64,000 nucleotides of DNA from positions 8,618,001-8,682,000 of the forward strand of contig NZ_JAUSZI010000002.1 in NCBI RefSeq assembly GCF_030817415.1, given 5' to 3'. The position numbers were made by a program, and so were the translations under genes. The DNA is from Streptomyces umbrinus. Its GTDB lineage: Bacteria > Actinomycetota > Actinomycetes > Streptomycetales > Streptomycetaceae. Below the pieces are notes generated by a model. That model was not told the origin of the DNA and did no database searches. It was given only the letters and a program-made list of their open reading frames with translations. Below are positions 8,191 to 15,740 of the stretch, piece after piece (within the stretch, counting starts at the first letter, position 1; each line of letters starts with the position of its first letter).

Positions 8191-9296
8191 ATGGACACAC
8201 TGCGCAGCAGGGCCGAGATCCTCAAACTCGCCCGCCTGCTGGACGTCGAACCCCGGCAGCTGGCGTTCCTCGAAGAGCTGCCCGTCGAGGACGTGCGCGC
8301 CTTCCGCGAGAGATCCGTCGCCGCGCTCTTCGACGATGCCCCCCCCGGATCCTCGACCGCATCGCCGCGAAGACCAGGCTGCTGCCCGCGGGTATCGCCG
8401 TCGGCATCTCGCAGAAGGCACTCGGGCCCCAGCTCGCCGCCGCCCTCGCCGGACGCCTCGAACCGGGCCGCGCCGCCGACATCATCGAGCGGCTCCCTCC
8501 CGAGTTCACGGCCCGCTGCTGCCACCACGTCGACCCGCGCCGGATCGCCGGGATCATGGGCAGACTGGACGACGACATCGTCGTACGGATCGCCCTCGTC
8601 CTCGCCGACCGCCGCGACCACCTCACGATGGGCCGGTTCGTCGGGCATCTGCGGGACTCCGCGCTGCTGCGGATCCTGCCGCGGCTCGACGACGCGACCC
8701 TGCTGCTCACCGGCTTCGTCATCGACCATCCCGAACGGCTCGGCCGCATCGTCGAGCTGCTGGGCGAGGAGCGGGTGTCGTCGGTCATCGCGTCCGCCGC
8801 CGACGGCGGGCTGTGGCCGGAGGCCATGGCCGTCGCGAGCATGGCCTCCGGCGAACAGCGGGCCCGCATCGCCTCCCTCACCGCCGCCCAGCCCGAGGCC
8901 CGGCTCGACTCCCTCGTCCGCACCACCGCCGAGCAGAACCTGTGGGAGTCGCTCCTGCCGATCGTGGCCGCGCTCGACGAGGACGAGCTGCGGGCCGTCG
9001 CCGCGCTGCCCGCGCTGCGGGACCGCGCGGTGCTCGACGGGCTCGTCCGCGGGGTCGTGGCGACCGGGCTGTGGGCGGAGTTCCTCCCGATGGTCGCGGC
9101 GCTGCCGCCGACCGCCCGGCGGATCGTCGCGAAGGCCGCGGGGGCGCTGTCCGATTCCGACCTCGACGCGCTGGCCGTGGGCGTGGAGAAGGAGGATCTG
9201 TGGGAACTGGTTTTCCCGCTGGTCGAGTTGATGGGTGACGGGGCCCGGCGGCGGCTCTTCGAGCTGCCGGCGTTCCGGGAGCGGGCGGCCGGTTAG
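8191..9296 (+). pseudogene. MgtE N-domain-like helical-repeat protein with frameshift at a C8 run
   Basis: Two open frames join to make one protein. Codons 8191-~8343 give MDTLRSRAEILKLARLLDVEPRQ...RSVAALFDDAP. From ~8343 the -1 frame gives RILDRIAAKTRLLPAGIAVG...MGRLDDDIVVRIAL and runs to 9296. The change of frame falls in eight consecutive C (8339-8346); nine would restore one frame of about 369 residues. The product is a solenoid of short helices (MGRLDDDIV, RILPRLDDATL, SLLPIVAALDEDEL) resembling the cytoplasmic N domain of MgtE without the transporter. Function unknown. The shift may be real, phase-variable, or a homopolymer sequencing error. Confidence 0.7.
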
Positions 9297-9332
9297 GCTC
9301 ACCCGGTCGGATCATGGCCGGAAGGAGCCCGC

Positions 9333-10055
9333 ATGGCCGGGATCAGCCTCACCAAGGTCGAGGAGACCGCGCCCGCGCTGGTCAGCCTCTACAAGAGCGC
9401 GGGGGTCTCCCTCACCAAGCACGGACTGAGCGGGCAGCGGGCCGCCGTCTATCTCGTCGTCGACTACTCGGGATCGATGAAGCCGTACTACTCCGACGGC
9501 AGCGTGCAGGCGCTCGCCGACCGTGTGCTCGGTCTGAGCGCGCACTTCGACGACGACGGGACCGTGCCGGTCGTCTTCTTCTCCACGGACGTCGACGCCG
9601 TGACCGACATCGCGCTCGACAGTCACGCGGGGCGTGTGGAGCGGATCGTGGCCGGGCTGGGGCACATGGGCAAGACGAGCTACCACCTCGCGATGGACGC
9701 CGTCATCGACCACTACCTCGACAGTGGCTCCAAGGACCCCGCCCTGGTCGTCTTCCAGACCGACGGCGGCCCGATCAACAAGCTCGCCGCGGAGCGGTAC
9801 CTGTGCAAGGCTGCGAAGCTGCCGTTGTTCTGGCAGTTCATCGGCTTCGGGGACCCGTCCAGCAAGCAGTTCGACTTCCTGCGCCGGCTTGACGACCTGG
9901 CCGTTCCGGGGAAGCGGGTCGTGGACAACGCCGGGTTCTTCCACGCGGGTTCGGATCCCCGCCGGGGTGTCTCCGACGGGGAGCTGTACGACCGGTTGCT
10001 GGGCGAATTCCCACGATGGCTGTCCGCGGCGCGGGCCGCGGGGATCGTCGAGTGA
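9333..10055 (+). CDS. TerF-like von Willebrand A domain protein
   Basis: 240 aa, essentially a single vWA domain of the kind found with tellurium-resistance/stress (Ter) genes. The MIDAS motif DYSGSM (D44, S46, S48) and a later QTDGGP acidic turn should bind a divalent metal. It is predicted to be cytosolic. The N-terminal ISLTKVEETAPALVSLYKSA segment is shared with TerF-type proteins. The start follows GGAAGGAG about 7 nt upstream. No terD/terZ genes are next to it; it is the last gene of the 7954-10055 rightward group. Likely role is metal-dependent protein interaction or scaffolding; the partner is unknown. Confidence 0.88.
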   Translation: MAGISLTKVEETAPALVSLYKSAGVSLTKHGLSGQRAAVYLVVDYSGSMKPYYSDGSVQALADRVLGLSAHFDDDGTVPVVFFSTDVDAVTDIALDSHAGRVERIVAGLGHMGKTSYHLAMDAVIDHYLDSGSKDPALVVFQTDGGPINKLAAERYLCKAAKLPLFWQFIGFGDPSSKQFDFLRRLDDLAVPGKRVVDNAGFFHAGSDPRRGVSDGELYDRLLGEFPRWLSAARAAGIVE

Positions 10056-10105
10056 CACGGAGTGCCTGAGCCGGTGGATTCGCTGCGGACCGGTGGGGGT
10101 TGCTC

Positions 10106-10187
10106 GCGCAGTTCCCCGCGCCCCTGACGGGGCGCGGTTGACATACGGCCTCAGCCACGTCCTTCCTGGGGGCGCGGGGATCTGCGC
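10106..10187. repeat. Dispersed palindromic repeat pair downstream of the vWA gene
   Basis: Holds the core GCGCAGTTCCCCGCGCCCCT (10106-10125) and, 42 bp on, an inverted degenerate copy (GGGGGCGCGGGGATCTGCGC, 10168-10187). The two could pair as a long stem. The same core recurs at 16935, 27152, 36886, 58995 and 59075, always outside genes. Confidence 0.75.
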
Positions 10188-10291
10188 GAACAACCCCCAC
10201 CGGCCCGCAGCCGAATCGTGGACCCGCACAACCCCTTTGGCTTCGCAGAACCCCGTGACACTCTGAACTGAGCCTATGGGGAGGGCCACGA

Positions 10292-11923
10292 ATGGACGCG
10301 CGGAGCAACGGGCGAGCGGCACAGACGGGCAAGGGCGAGAAGGTGGCGGACTGGGCCGACGGACGGCTCGGGATCTACTCCCTGGCCAAGACCCAGATGC
10401 GCAAGGTGTTCCCGGACCACTGGTCCTTCATGCTGGGCGAGGTCTGCCTCTACAGCTTCCTCATCCTGATCCTCAGCGGCGTCTACCTCACCCTCTTCTT
10501 CGAGCCCAGCGCCGCCGAGGTCGTCTACAACGGCTCGTACGAACGCCTCAACGGCATCATCATGACCAGGGCGTACGAGTCCACCCTCGACATCAGCTTC
10601 GACGTGCGCGGTGGACTGCTGATCCGGCAGATCCACCACTGGGCGGCAATCGTCTTCGTCGCCGGAATGCTCGTGCACATGATGCGCGTGTTCTTCACGG
10701 GCGCCTTCCGCAAGCCGCGCGAGCTGAACTGGCTGTTCGGCTGGACCCTGCTGTTCCTCGGGATCATCACCGGCCTGACCGGCTACTCGCTCCCCGACGA
10801 CCTGCTCTCCGGCACCGGCCTCCGCTTCGCACAGGGCGCGATCCTGTCCGTGCCGATCGTGGGCACGTATCTCGCGTTCTTCCTCTTCGGAGGGGAGTTC
10901 CCGGGACACGACATCATCTCCAGGCTGTACCCGATCCATGTCCTCCTGCTGCCCGGGATCATGCTCGGCCTGGTCGTCGCCCACCTGATCCTGGTCTTCT
11001 ACCACAAGCACACCCAGTACCCCGGGCCCGGCCACGAGCAGAAGTCCGTCGTGGGCATGCCGTTCATGCCGGTCTACATGGCCAAGGCCGGCGGCTTCTT
11101 CTTCCTGGTCTTCGGCGTGCTGTCGATGATGGGCGCGATCGCGACGATCAATCCCGTGTGGGCCTTCGGGCCCTACCGAGCCGATCTGGTCACCACAGGA
11201 GCCCAGCCCGACTGGTATCTCGGCTTCTCCGAGGGACTGATCCGGGTGATGCCGGGATGGGAGATCAACGCCTGGGGCCACACCCTGCAGCTGGGCGTCT
11301 TCATCCCCTTCTCCCTCTTCCCGCTGATCATGGTGGCGATCGGTGTCTACCCGTTCATCGAGGCGTGGATCACCGGGGACAAACGCGAGCACCACATCCT
11401 GGACCGGCCCCGCAACGTCCCCACGCGCACCGGGCTCGGCGTCGCCTGGCTGAGTCTGTACGGCGTCCTGCTGATCGGCGGCGGCAACGACATCGTGGCC
11501 ATGCATCTGCATCTGTCCATCAATTCGATCACCTGGTTCGTACGGATCGCCTTCTTCGTTGTCCCGGTGATCGCCTTCATCATCACCAGACGCGTCTGCA
11601 TGGGGCTCCAGCGCAGCGACCGCGACAAGGTGTTGCACGGCAGGGAGTCCGGCGTCATCAGGCGGCTGCCGCACGGAGAGTTCGTCGAGGTGCACGAACC
11701 CCTCACCCCGGCCCAGCGGTTCACTCTCACCCAGCACGAGCAGGACGTGCCCTACGACGTGGGTCCGCTCGTCGACGCGAACGGCGTCGAGCGGAAGGTC
11801 AAGCCCTCCCAGCGGCTGCGGACGCGGCTCGCCCGGGCCATGTACGGACAGAACGCGCAGATCCCCAAGCCGACCGTCGAGGAGTACCGCGAGCTCACGA
11901 GCAGCGACGACCACCACCACTGA
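10292..11923 (+). CDS. qcrB: Cytochrome b subunit of cytochrome bc1-type complex, orphan paralogue
   Basis: 543 aa. It begins with a cytosolic N-terminus, then membrane helices with the heme-binding histidine pairs: RQIHHWAAIVFVAGMLVHMMR and YPIHVLLLPGIMLGLVVAH. The quinol-site region has PDWYLGFSEG, the actinobacterial form of PEWY. The C-terminal half adds further helices and a charged tail ending DDHHH. The usual Streptomyces qcrB lies in a cta/qcrCAB operon. Here no cytochrome cc (qcrC) or Rieske (qcrA) gene is adjacent, so this is a solitary second copy. RBS GGGGAGGG lies at 10278-10285. It may replace the main subunit under some condition or work with a different redox partner; that is inference. 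Confidence 0.93.
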   Translation: MDARSNGRAAQTGKGEKVADWADGRLGIYSLAKTQMRKVFPDHWSFMLGEVCLYSFLILILSGVYLTLFFEPSAAEVVYNGSYERLNGIIMTRAYESTLDISFDVRGGLLIRQIHHWAAIVFVAGMLVHMMRVFFTGAFRKPRELNWLFGWTLLFLGIITGLTGYSLPDDLLSGTGLRFAQGAILSVPIVGTYLAFFLFGGEFPGHDIISRLYPIHVLLLPGIMLGLVVAHLILVFYHKHTQYPGPGHEQKSVVGMPFMPVYMAKAGGFFFLVFGVLSMMGAIATINPVWAFGPYRADLVTTGAQPDWYLGFSEGLIRVMPGWEINAWGHTLQLGVFIPFSLFPLIMVAIGVYPFIEAWITGDKREHHILDRPRNVPTRTGLGVAWLSLYGVLLIGGGNDIVAMHLHLSINSITWFVRIAFFVVPVIAFIITRRVCMGLQRSDRDKVLHGRESGVIRRLPHGEFVEVHEPLTPAQRFTLTQHEQDVPYDVGPLVDANGVERKVKPSQRLRTRLARAMYGQNAQIPKPTVEEYRELTSSDDHHH

Positions 11924-11963
11924 GCCCGCAGATGCTGAGGGGCTGAGCTGCTGAAGGGCTCAG

Positions 11964-12974
11964 CTACTTGAGGACCAGCTCGCGGCATTCACCGGGGGTA
12001 CCCCAAGCCGTGCGCAGCACGCGGGCCTTGGTCAGCCACAGGGACAGGTCGTACTCCGCGGTGTAGCCGATCGCGCCGTGCAGTTGCAGGGCGGTACGGG
12101 CGGTCGTGTACGCCGCCTCGCAGGCCGTGACCTTGGCGGCGGCCACGTCGGCCGGGTCCATGGTCAGCGCCGCGCCGAAGAGGAGCGGGCGCGCGAACTC
12201 CAACGCGACCTTGGCGTCCGCCAGTCGGTGCTTCACCGCCTGGAACGAGCCGATGGGGACACCGAACTGGCTGCGCTGCTTGACGTACGCCACGGTCCTG
12301 TCGAGCAGGGTCAGTCCCACACCGAGCGCCTGCGCGGCGGTCGCGAGCCGGGCCCAGGTCAGGGCGTGGGCGGCGGCCGCGGCGACCTGGGGGCCGGTGG
12401 CGAGGAGTTCGCCGCCCGGCTCCGGGCGGGTGAGGCGCCGGGCCGGGTCGATGGACGTACGGACCGGGCCGTGCCCAGGGGCCAGCCGGAGTCCGCCGCC
12501 GTCGAGAGCGAGCAGGGTCGTCGCCGCGTCCCCGTCCAACGCGTACGAGTCGTACAACGCGTACGAGTCGTACAGCGCGTACGAGTCGTCCAGCGCGTAC
12601 AAGCCGTCCGTGGCGGCCACCGTCGTGATCGTCTCCCCGGAGGCCAGCCCCGGCAGGAACCTCTTCGCCAGGCCCGGTTCCGTCAGCAGCGCGGCCGCCG
12701 CCACCGTCTCCACCAGCGGGCCCGGTACCGCGTGCCGCCCCAACTCCACGAAGGCGACGGCCAGTTCGACGGGGAGCGGCCCGACACCCTCGTACGCCTC
12801 GGGGACCGCCAGCGCGAACACTCCCGCGTCGGCGATACGGGACCACAGGGCCCGCCCGGCCGTGTGGTCACCGGCGCCCCACGACCGTACGACCGACGGG
12901 GTGTCCGCCGCCGTCAGCAGGGCGTCCAGCGAGTGGGCGAAGGCGCGTTGTTCGTCGTCCAGGAGGAAACGCAT
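11964..12974 (-). CDS. Acyl-CoA dehydrogenase, smaller FadE subunit of the HIP cluster
   Basis: 336 aa with the acyl-CoA dehydrogenase fold: N-terminal helical domain (FLLDDEQRAFAHSLDALLTAAD), weak central beta domain, and C-terminal domain with KQRSQFGVPIGSFQAVKHRLAD and LQLHGAIGYTAEYDLSLWLTKA. It belongs to the shorter FadE class that pairs with a second FadE to make a heteromeric enzyme (as FadE32/FadE33 types do). Its ATG overlaps the stop of the other acyl-CoA dehydrogenase (ATGA), so the two are co-translated. Residues ~140-160 contain a tandem repeat (Y-A-L-Y-D-S units) encoded by an 18-bp repeat, inserted where homologues are normally short. Confidence 0.88.
   Translation of the reverse strand: MRFLLDDEQRAFAHSLDALLTAADTPSVVRSWGAGDHTAGRALWSRIADAGVFALAVPEAYEGVGPLPVELAVAFVELGRHAVPGPLVETVAAAALLTEPGLAKRFLPGLASGETITTVAATDGLYALDDSYALYDSYALYDSYALDGDAATTLLALDGGGLRLAPGHGPVRTSIDPARRLTRPEPGGELLATGPQVAAAAAHALTWARLATAAQALGVGLTLLDRTVAYVKQRSQFGVPIGSFQAVKHRLADAKVALEFARPLLFGAALTMDPADVAAAKVTACEAAYTTARTALQLHGAIGYTAEYDLSLWLTKARVLRTAWGTPGECRELVLK
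12538..12603 (-). repeat. 18-bp tandem repeat inside the acyl-CoA dehydrogenase gene
   Basis: About 3.5 copies of an 18-bp unit (AAC or AGC followed by GCGTACGAGTCGTAC, + strand) starting at 12538, 12556, 12574 and 12592. Being a multiple of three it keeps the frame and adds six residues per copy to the protein. Confidence 0.9.
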
Positions 12975-14131
12975 CAGCGGCGTCCCTTCGGCAGGCCCAG
13001 GAGGCGTTCGGCGATGATGTCGCGCTGGATCTCGTTCGTGCCCGCGTAGATGGGGCCTGCGAGGGAGAAGACGTACCCCTCGGTCCAGCCGCCGCCCTCG
13101 TCGTCGGTGCCGTCCGTCAACTCCCCCTCCCCGCCCAGGAGATCGAGGGCCGTCTCGTGGAGCGCTATGTCGTACTCGGACCAGAAGACCTTGTTCAGGC
13201 TGGACTCCGGGCCGATGGGCTCTCCGTCGAGGAAACGGGAGGCGCCCGCGTACGTGAAGAGCTGGTAGGCGCGGGCGCCGATCACCGCGTCGGCCACCCG
13301 GTCGCGGGTGAACGGGTCCCGGCCGTGCGCCCGCCAGAGCGCGGCCAGGCGGTCGGCCGAGGCCAGGAAGCGGCCGGGGGAGCGGAGCGTCAGGCCGCGC
13401 TCGTTGCCCGCCGTCGACATGGCGACCCGCCAGCCCCGGCCGGGCTCGCCGATCACGTCCTCGTCCGGCACGAACACGTCGTCCAGGAAGAGTTCGGCGA
13501 AGGCCGGCTTGCCGTCCAGGCGGCCGATCGGGCGGACGGTCACGCCCGGCGCGCGCAGGTCGAACATCAGGTAGGTGAGGCCCTGGTGGGGCTTCGGGGT
13601 GTCGGGCTCGCTGCGGAACAGGCCGAACGCGCGGTCGGCGAACGCGGCCCGCGACGACCACGTCTTCTGTCCGCTCAAGCGCCAGCCGCCGTCCGTGCGC
13701 ACCGCCCTGGACCGGAGGGAGGCCAGGTCGGACCCGGCCTCGGGCTCGGACCAGGCCTGCGCCCAGACGACCTCGCCGGAGGCCATCGGCGGCAGGATCC
13801 GGGCCCGCTGTTCCTCCGTGCCGTGGTCGAAGAGGGTCGGCGCGAGGAGGTTGATGCCGTTCTGGCCGACCCGGCCCGGTGCGCCCGCCGCGTAGTACTC
13901 CTCCTCGAAGATCAGCCACCGTACGAGCCCCGCGTCCCGTCCGCCGTACGCGGCCGGCCAGGACACCACCGACCAGCGGTCCGCGGCGAGCTCGGCCTCC
14001 CACGCGCGGTGTGCGGCGAAGCCCTCCTCTGTCTCCAGGGAGGGCAGCGGCGGCGACGGGACGTGCGCGTGCAGCCAGGCGCGCGCCTCGGCGCGGAAGG
14101 CGTCCTGGTCGGCCGTGAAGTCGAGGTCCAT
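12974..14131 (-). CDS. Acyl-CoA dehydrogenase, FadE30-like
   Basis: 385 aa, the length of mycobacterial FadE30. All FadE hallmarks are present: N-terminal DFTADQDAFRAEARAWL, FAD/substrate-binding AQAWSEPEAGSDLASL, SGQKTWSS, and C-terminal IYAGTNEIQRDIIAERLLGLPK. It begins with ATG at 14129-14131 in a divergent promoter region containing a KstR2-type operator. By analogy it desaturates a CoA ester formed from 3a-alpha-H-4-alpha(3'-propanoate)-7a-beta-methylhexahydro-1,5-indanedione (HIP), the C/D-ring remnant of steroids. Exact substrate is inferred from the neighbourhood. Confidence 0.9.
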   Translation of the reverse strand: MDLDFTADQDAFRAEARAWLHAHVPSPPLPSLETEEGFAAHRAWEAELAADRWSVVSWPAAYGGRDAGLVRWLIFEEEYYAAGAPGRVGQNGINLLAPTLFDHGTEEQRARILPPMASGEVVWAQAWSEPEAGSDLASLRSRAVRTDGGWRLSGQKTWSSRAAFADRAFGLFRSEPDTPKPHQGLTYLMFDLRAPGVTVRPIGRLDGKPAFAELFLDDVFVPDEDVIGEPGRGWRVAMSTAGNERGLTLRSPGRFLASADRLAALWRAHGRDPFTRDRVADAVIGARAYQLFTYAGASRFLDGEPIGPESSLNKVFWSEYDIALHETALDLLGGEGELTDGTDDEGGGWTEGYVFSLAGPIYAGTNEIQRDIIAERLLGLPKGRR

Positions 14132-14146
14132 CAGCGGCGATCCTTC

Positions 14147-14166
14147 CCTAACAAGTGTTTGGTAGG
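14147..14166. promoter_or_regulatory. Putative KstR2 operator (left)
   Basis: CCTAACAAGTGTTTGGTAGG, an imperfect palindrome between the divergent fadE30-like (14131) and ipdF-like (14180) starts. The inner 14-mer AACAAGTGTTTGGT (14150-14163) matches 9 of 10 fixed positions of the published mycobacterial KstR2 motif as I recall it (AnCAAGnnCTTGnT). A near-identical site lies at 21035-21053. Confidence 0.75.
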
Positions 14167-14179
14167 TTAGCGTGGCGTC

Positions 14180-14989
14180 ATGACAGGCGTCGAGAGTCCG
14201 GCATACGTGCCCGGGCACGGGCTGCTGAAGGGACGCACCGCGGTGGTGACCGCCGCCGCGGGCGCGGGCATCGGCGGGGCCACCGCGCGCCGCTTCCTGG
14301 AGGAGGGCGCGCGCGTGCTGATCAGCGACGCGCACGCACGACGACTCAAGGAGTACGAGGCCGAGCTGGCCGGGGAGTTCGAGGGCGTCTCGGCGCTCGC
14401 GTGCGACGTCACCGACGAGGCCCAGGTGCAGGCGCTCTTCGATACGGCCGTGCGGCAGCACGGGCGGCTCGACATCGTCGTCAACAACGCCGGTCTCGGC
14501 GGGACTTCGGCCCTCGCCGACATGAGCGACGAGCAGTGGTCGAAGGTGCTCGACGTGACGCTGAACGGCACCTTCCGGTGCACGCGCGCGGCCCTGCGCG
14601 CCTTCCGGGAGGGCGGGCAGGGCGGCGGACACGAGGGCAGACACGGCGGCGTGATCGTCAACAACGCCTCGGTCGTCGGCTGGCGTGCGCAGGCCGGGCA
14701 GGCGCACTACGCGGCGGCGAAGGCCGGGGTCATGGCGCTCACCCGGTGTGCGGCGATCGAGGCGGCGGAGCACGGCGTGCGCGTCAACGCGGTCTCGCCG
14801 AGCCTCGCCATGCACCCGCATCTGGTGAAGGTGACGACCCCCGAGCTGCTGGAGGAGCTGACGGCCCGCGAGGCCTTCGGGCGGTACGCCGAGCCGTGGG
14901 AGGTCGCCAACGTGATCGTGTTCCTGGCGTCCGGCTACTCCTCGTACATGACCGGCGAGATCGTCTCCGTGAGCAGCCAGCATGCGTAG
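14180..14989 (+). CDS. ipdF: Short-chain dehydrogenase, IpdF-like
   Basis: 269 aa classical SDR. Cofactor-binding TAAAGAGIGGATAR near residue 30, NNAG at ~110, and the active-site pattern S...YAAAK (QAHYAAAKAGVMAL) are present. IpdF (Rv3559c type) oxidises the 5-hydroxyl of 5-OH-HIP-CoA in steroid ring degradation. That assignment rests on its position next to fadE30, kstR2 and fadA6. The ATG is 13 bp after the operator-like palindrome, so repressor binding there should block its promoter. First gene of the rightward ipdF-kstR2-fadA6 group. Confidence 0.8.
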   Translation: MTGVESPAYVPGHGLLKGRTAVVTAAAGAGIGGATARRFLEEGARVLISDAHARRLKEYEAELAGEFEGVSALACDVTDEAQVQALFDTAVRQHGRLDIVVNNAGLGGTSALADMSDEQWSKVLDVTLNGTFRCTRAALRAFREGGQGGGHEGRHGGVIVNNASVVGWRAQAGQAHYAAAKAGVMALTRCAAIEAAEHGVRVNAVSPSLAMHPHLVKVTTPELLEELTAREAFGRYAEPWEVANVIVFLASGYSSYMTGEIVSVSSQHA

Positions 14990-15040
14990 GCGGTCGGTGG
15001 CCGGCGCTCCCGGGACCGGGACCAGGACCACAATGGAACC

Positions 15041-15652
15041 GTGCCTACCAAGAAGAAGCCCCAGGTGACCGCCGCGCCCGCCCGCCGCCGCGAACTTCTC
15101 GACACCGCCGCCGAGGTCTTCGCCGAGCAGGGTTACAACGCCACCACCGTCCGCAAGATCGCGGACCACGCGGGCATGCTCGCGGGCAGCCTCTACTACC
15201 ACTTCGACTCCAAGGAATCGATGCTGGAGGAGATTCTGCGGACCTTCATGGACGAGCTGTGGGACGGGTACGACACCGTCCTGGAGGCCGAGCTCGGCCC
15301 GCGCGAGACGCTGGAGGCCCTGGTCACCGAGTCCTTCCGGGAGATCGACCGGCACCGCGCGGCCGTCGCGATCTACCAGCGGGAGTCCAAGCATCTCGTC
15401 GCGCAGGAGCGGTTCGCGTTCCTCGCCGAGTCGCAGCGCAAGTTCGAGAAGACGTGGCTGGCCACGCTGGAGCGGGGCGTGGCCGGAGAGGTCTTCCGGG
15501 ACGACCTCGACATCCGGCTCACCTACCGGTTCGTGCGCGACACGGTGTGGGTCGCCGCGTCCTGGTACCGGCCCGGCGGACAGCACAGCCCGGAGGAGAT
15601 CGCCCGGCAGTACCTGTCGATGGTCCTCGACGGGATCGCCGTACGGACGTAA
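15041..15652 (+). CDS. kstR2: TetR-family repressor, KstR2-like
   Basis: 203 aa from GTG. The N-terminal TetR HTH is clear (RRELLDTAAEVFAEQGYNATTVRKIADHAG, then SLYYHFDSKESML). The C-terminal ligand domain carries AVAIYQRESKHL, LTYRFVRDTVWVAASWYRPGG and IARQYLSMVLDGI, segments shared nearly word for word with mycobacterial KstR2. In mycobacteria this regulator binds HIP-CoA and represses the HIP catabolic genes. Two operator-like palindromes in the divergent promoters of this cluster support the same role here. No operator is seen directly upstream, so it is probably autoregulated through the ipdF promoter. Confidence 0.88.
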   Translation: MPTKKKPQVTAAPARRRELLDTAAEVFAEQGYNATTVRKIADHAGMLAGSLYYHFDSKESMLEEILRTFMDELWDGYDTVLEAELGPRETLEALVTESFREIDRHRAAVAIYQRESKHLVAQERFAFLAESQRKFEKTWLATLERGVAGEVFRDDLDIRLTYRFVRDTVWVAASWYRPGGQHSPEEIARQYLSMVLDGIAVRT

Positions 15653-15724
15653 CCCACTGAACCTGCTCAACCCACTGAACCTGCTCAACCACTGGACCCA
15701 CTGAACCCATTGGACCCACTGAGG
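15651..15724. repeat. Tandem repeat between kstR2 and fadA6
   Basis: Two perfect copies of the 18-bp unit AACCCACTGAACCTGCTC (15651-15668, 15669-15686), then degenerate copies built on CCACTG/CCCATTGGAC up to the fadA6 RBS. The first copy overlaps the last two bases of the kstR2 TAA. Confidence 0.88.
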
Positions 15725-15740
15725 AGCCCGAGGAGTTGTC

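Noticed and set aside
8169..9302. 377-codon frame opposite the MgtE-N-like gene
   Set aside because: It is continuous where the plus-strand gene is frameshifted, but its translation is low-complexity (Gln/Gly/Arg-rich) and the plus strand gives regular helical repeats on both sides of the C8 run.
15653..15740. Third KstR2 operator before fadA6
   Set aside because: The spacer is only CCACTG-type repeats with no AACAA...TTTGG palindrome.
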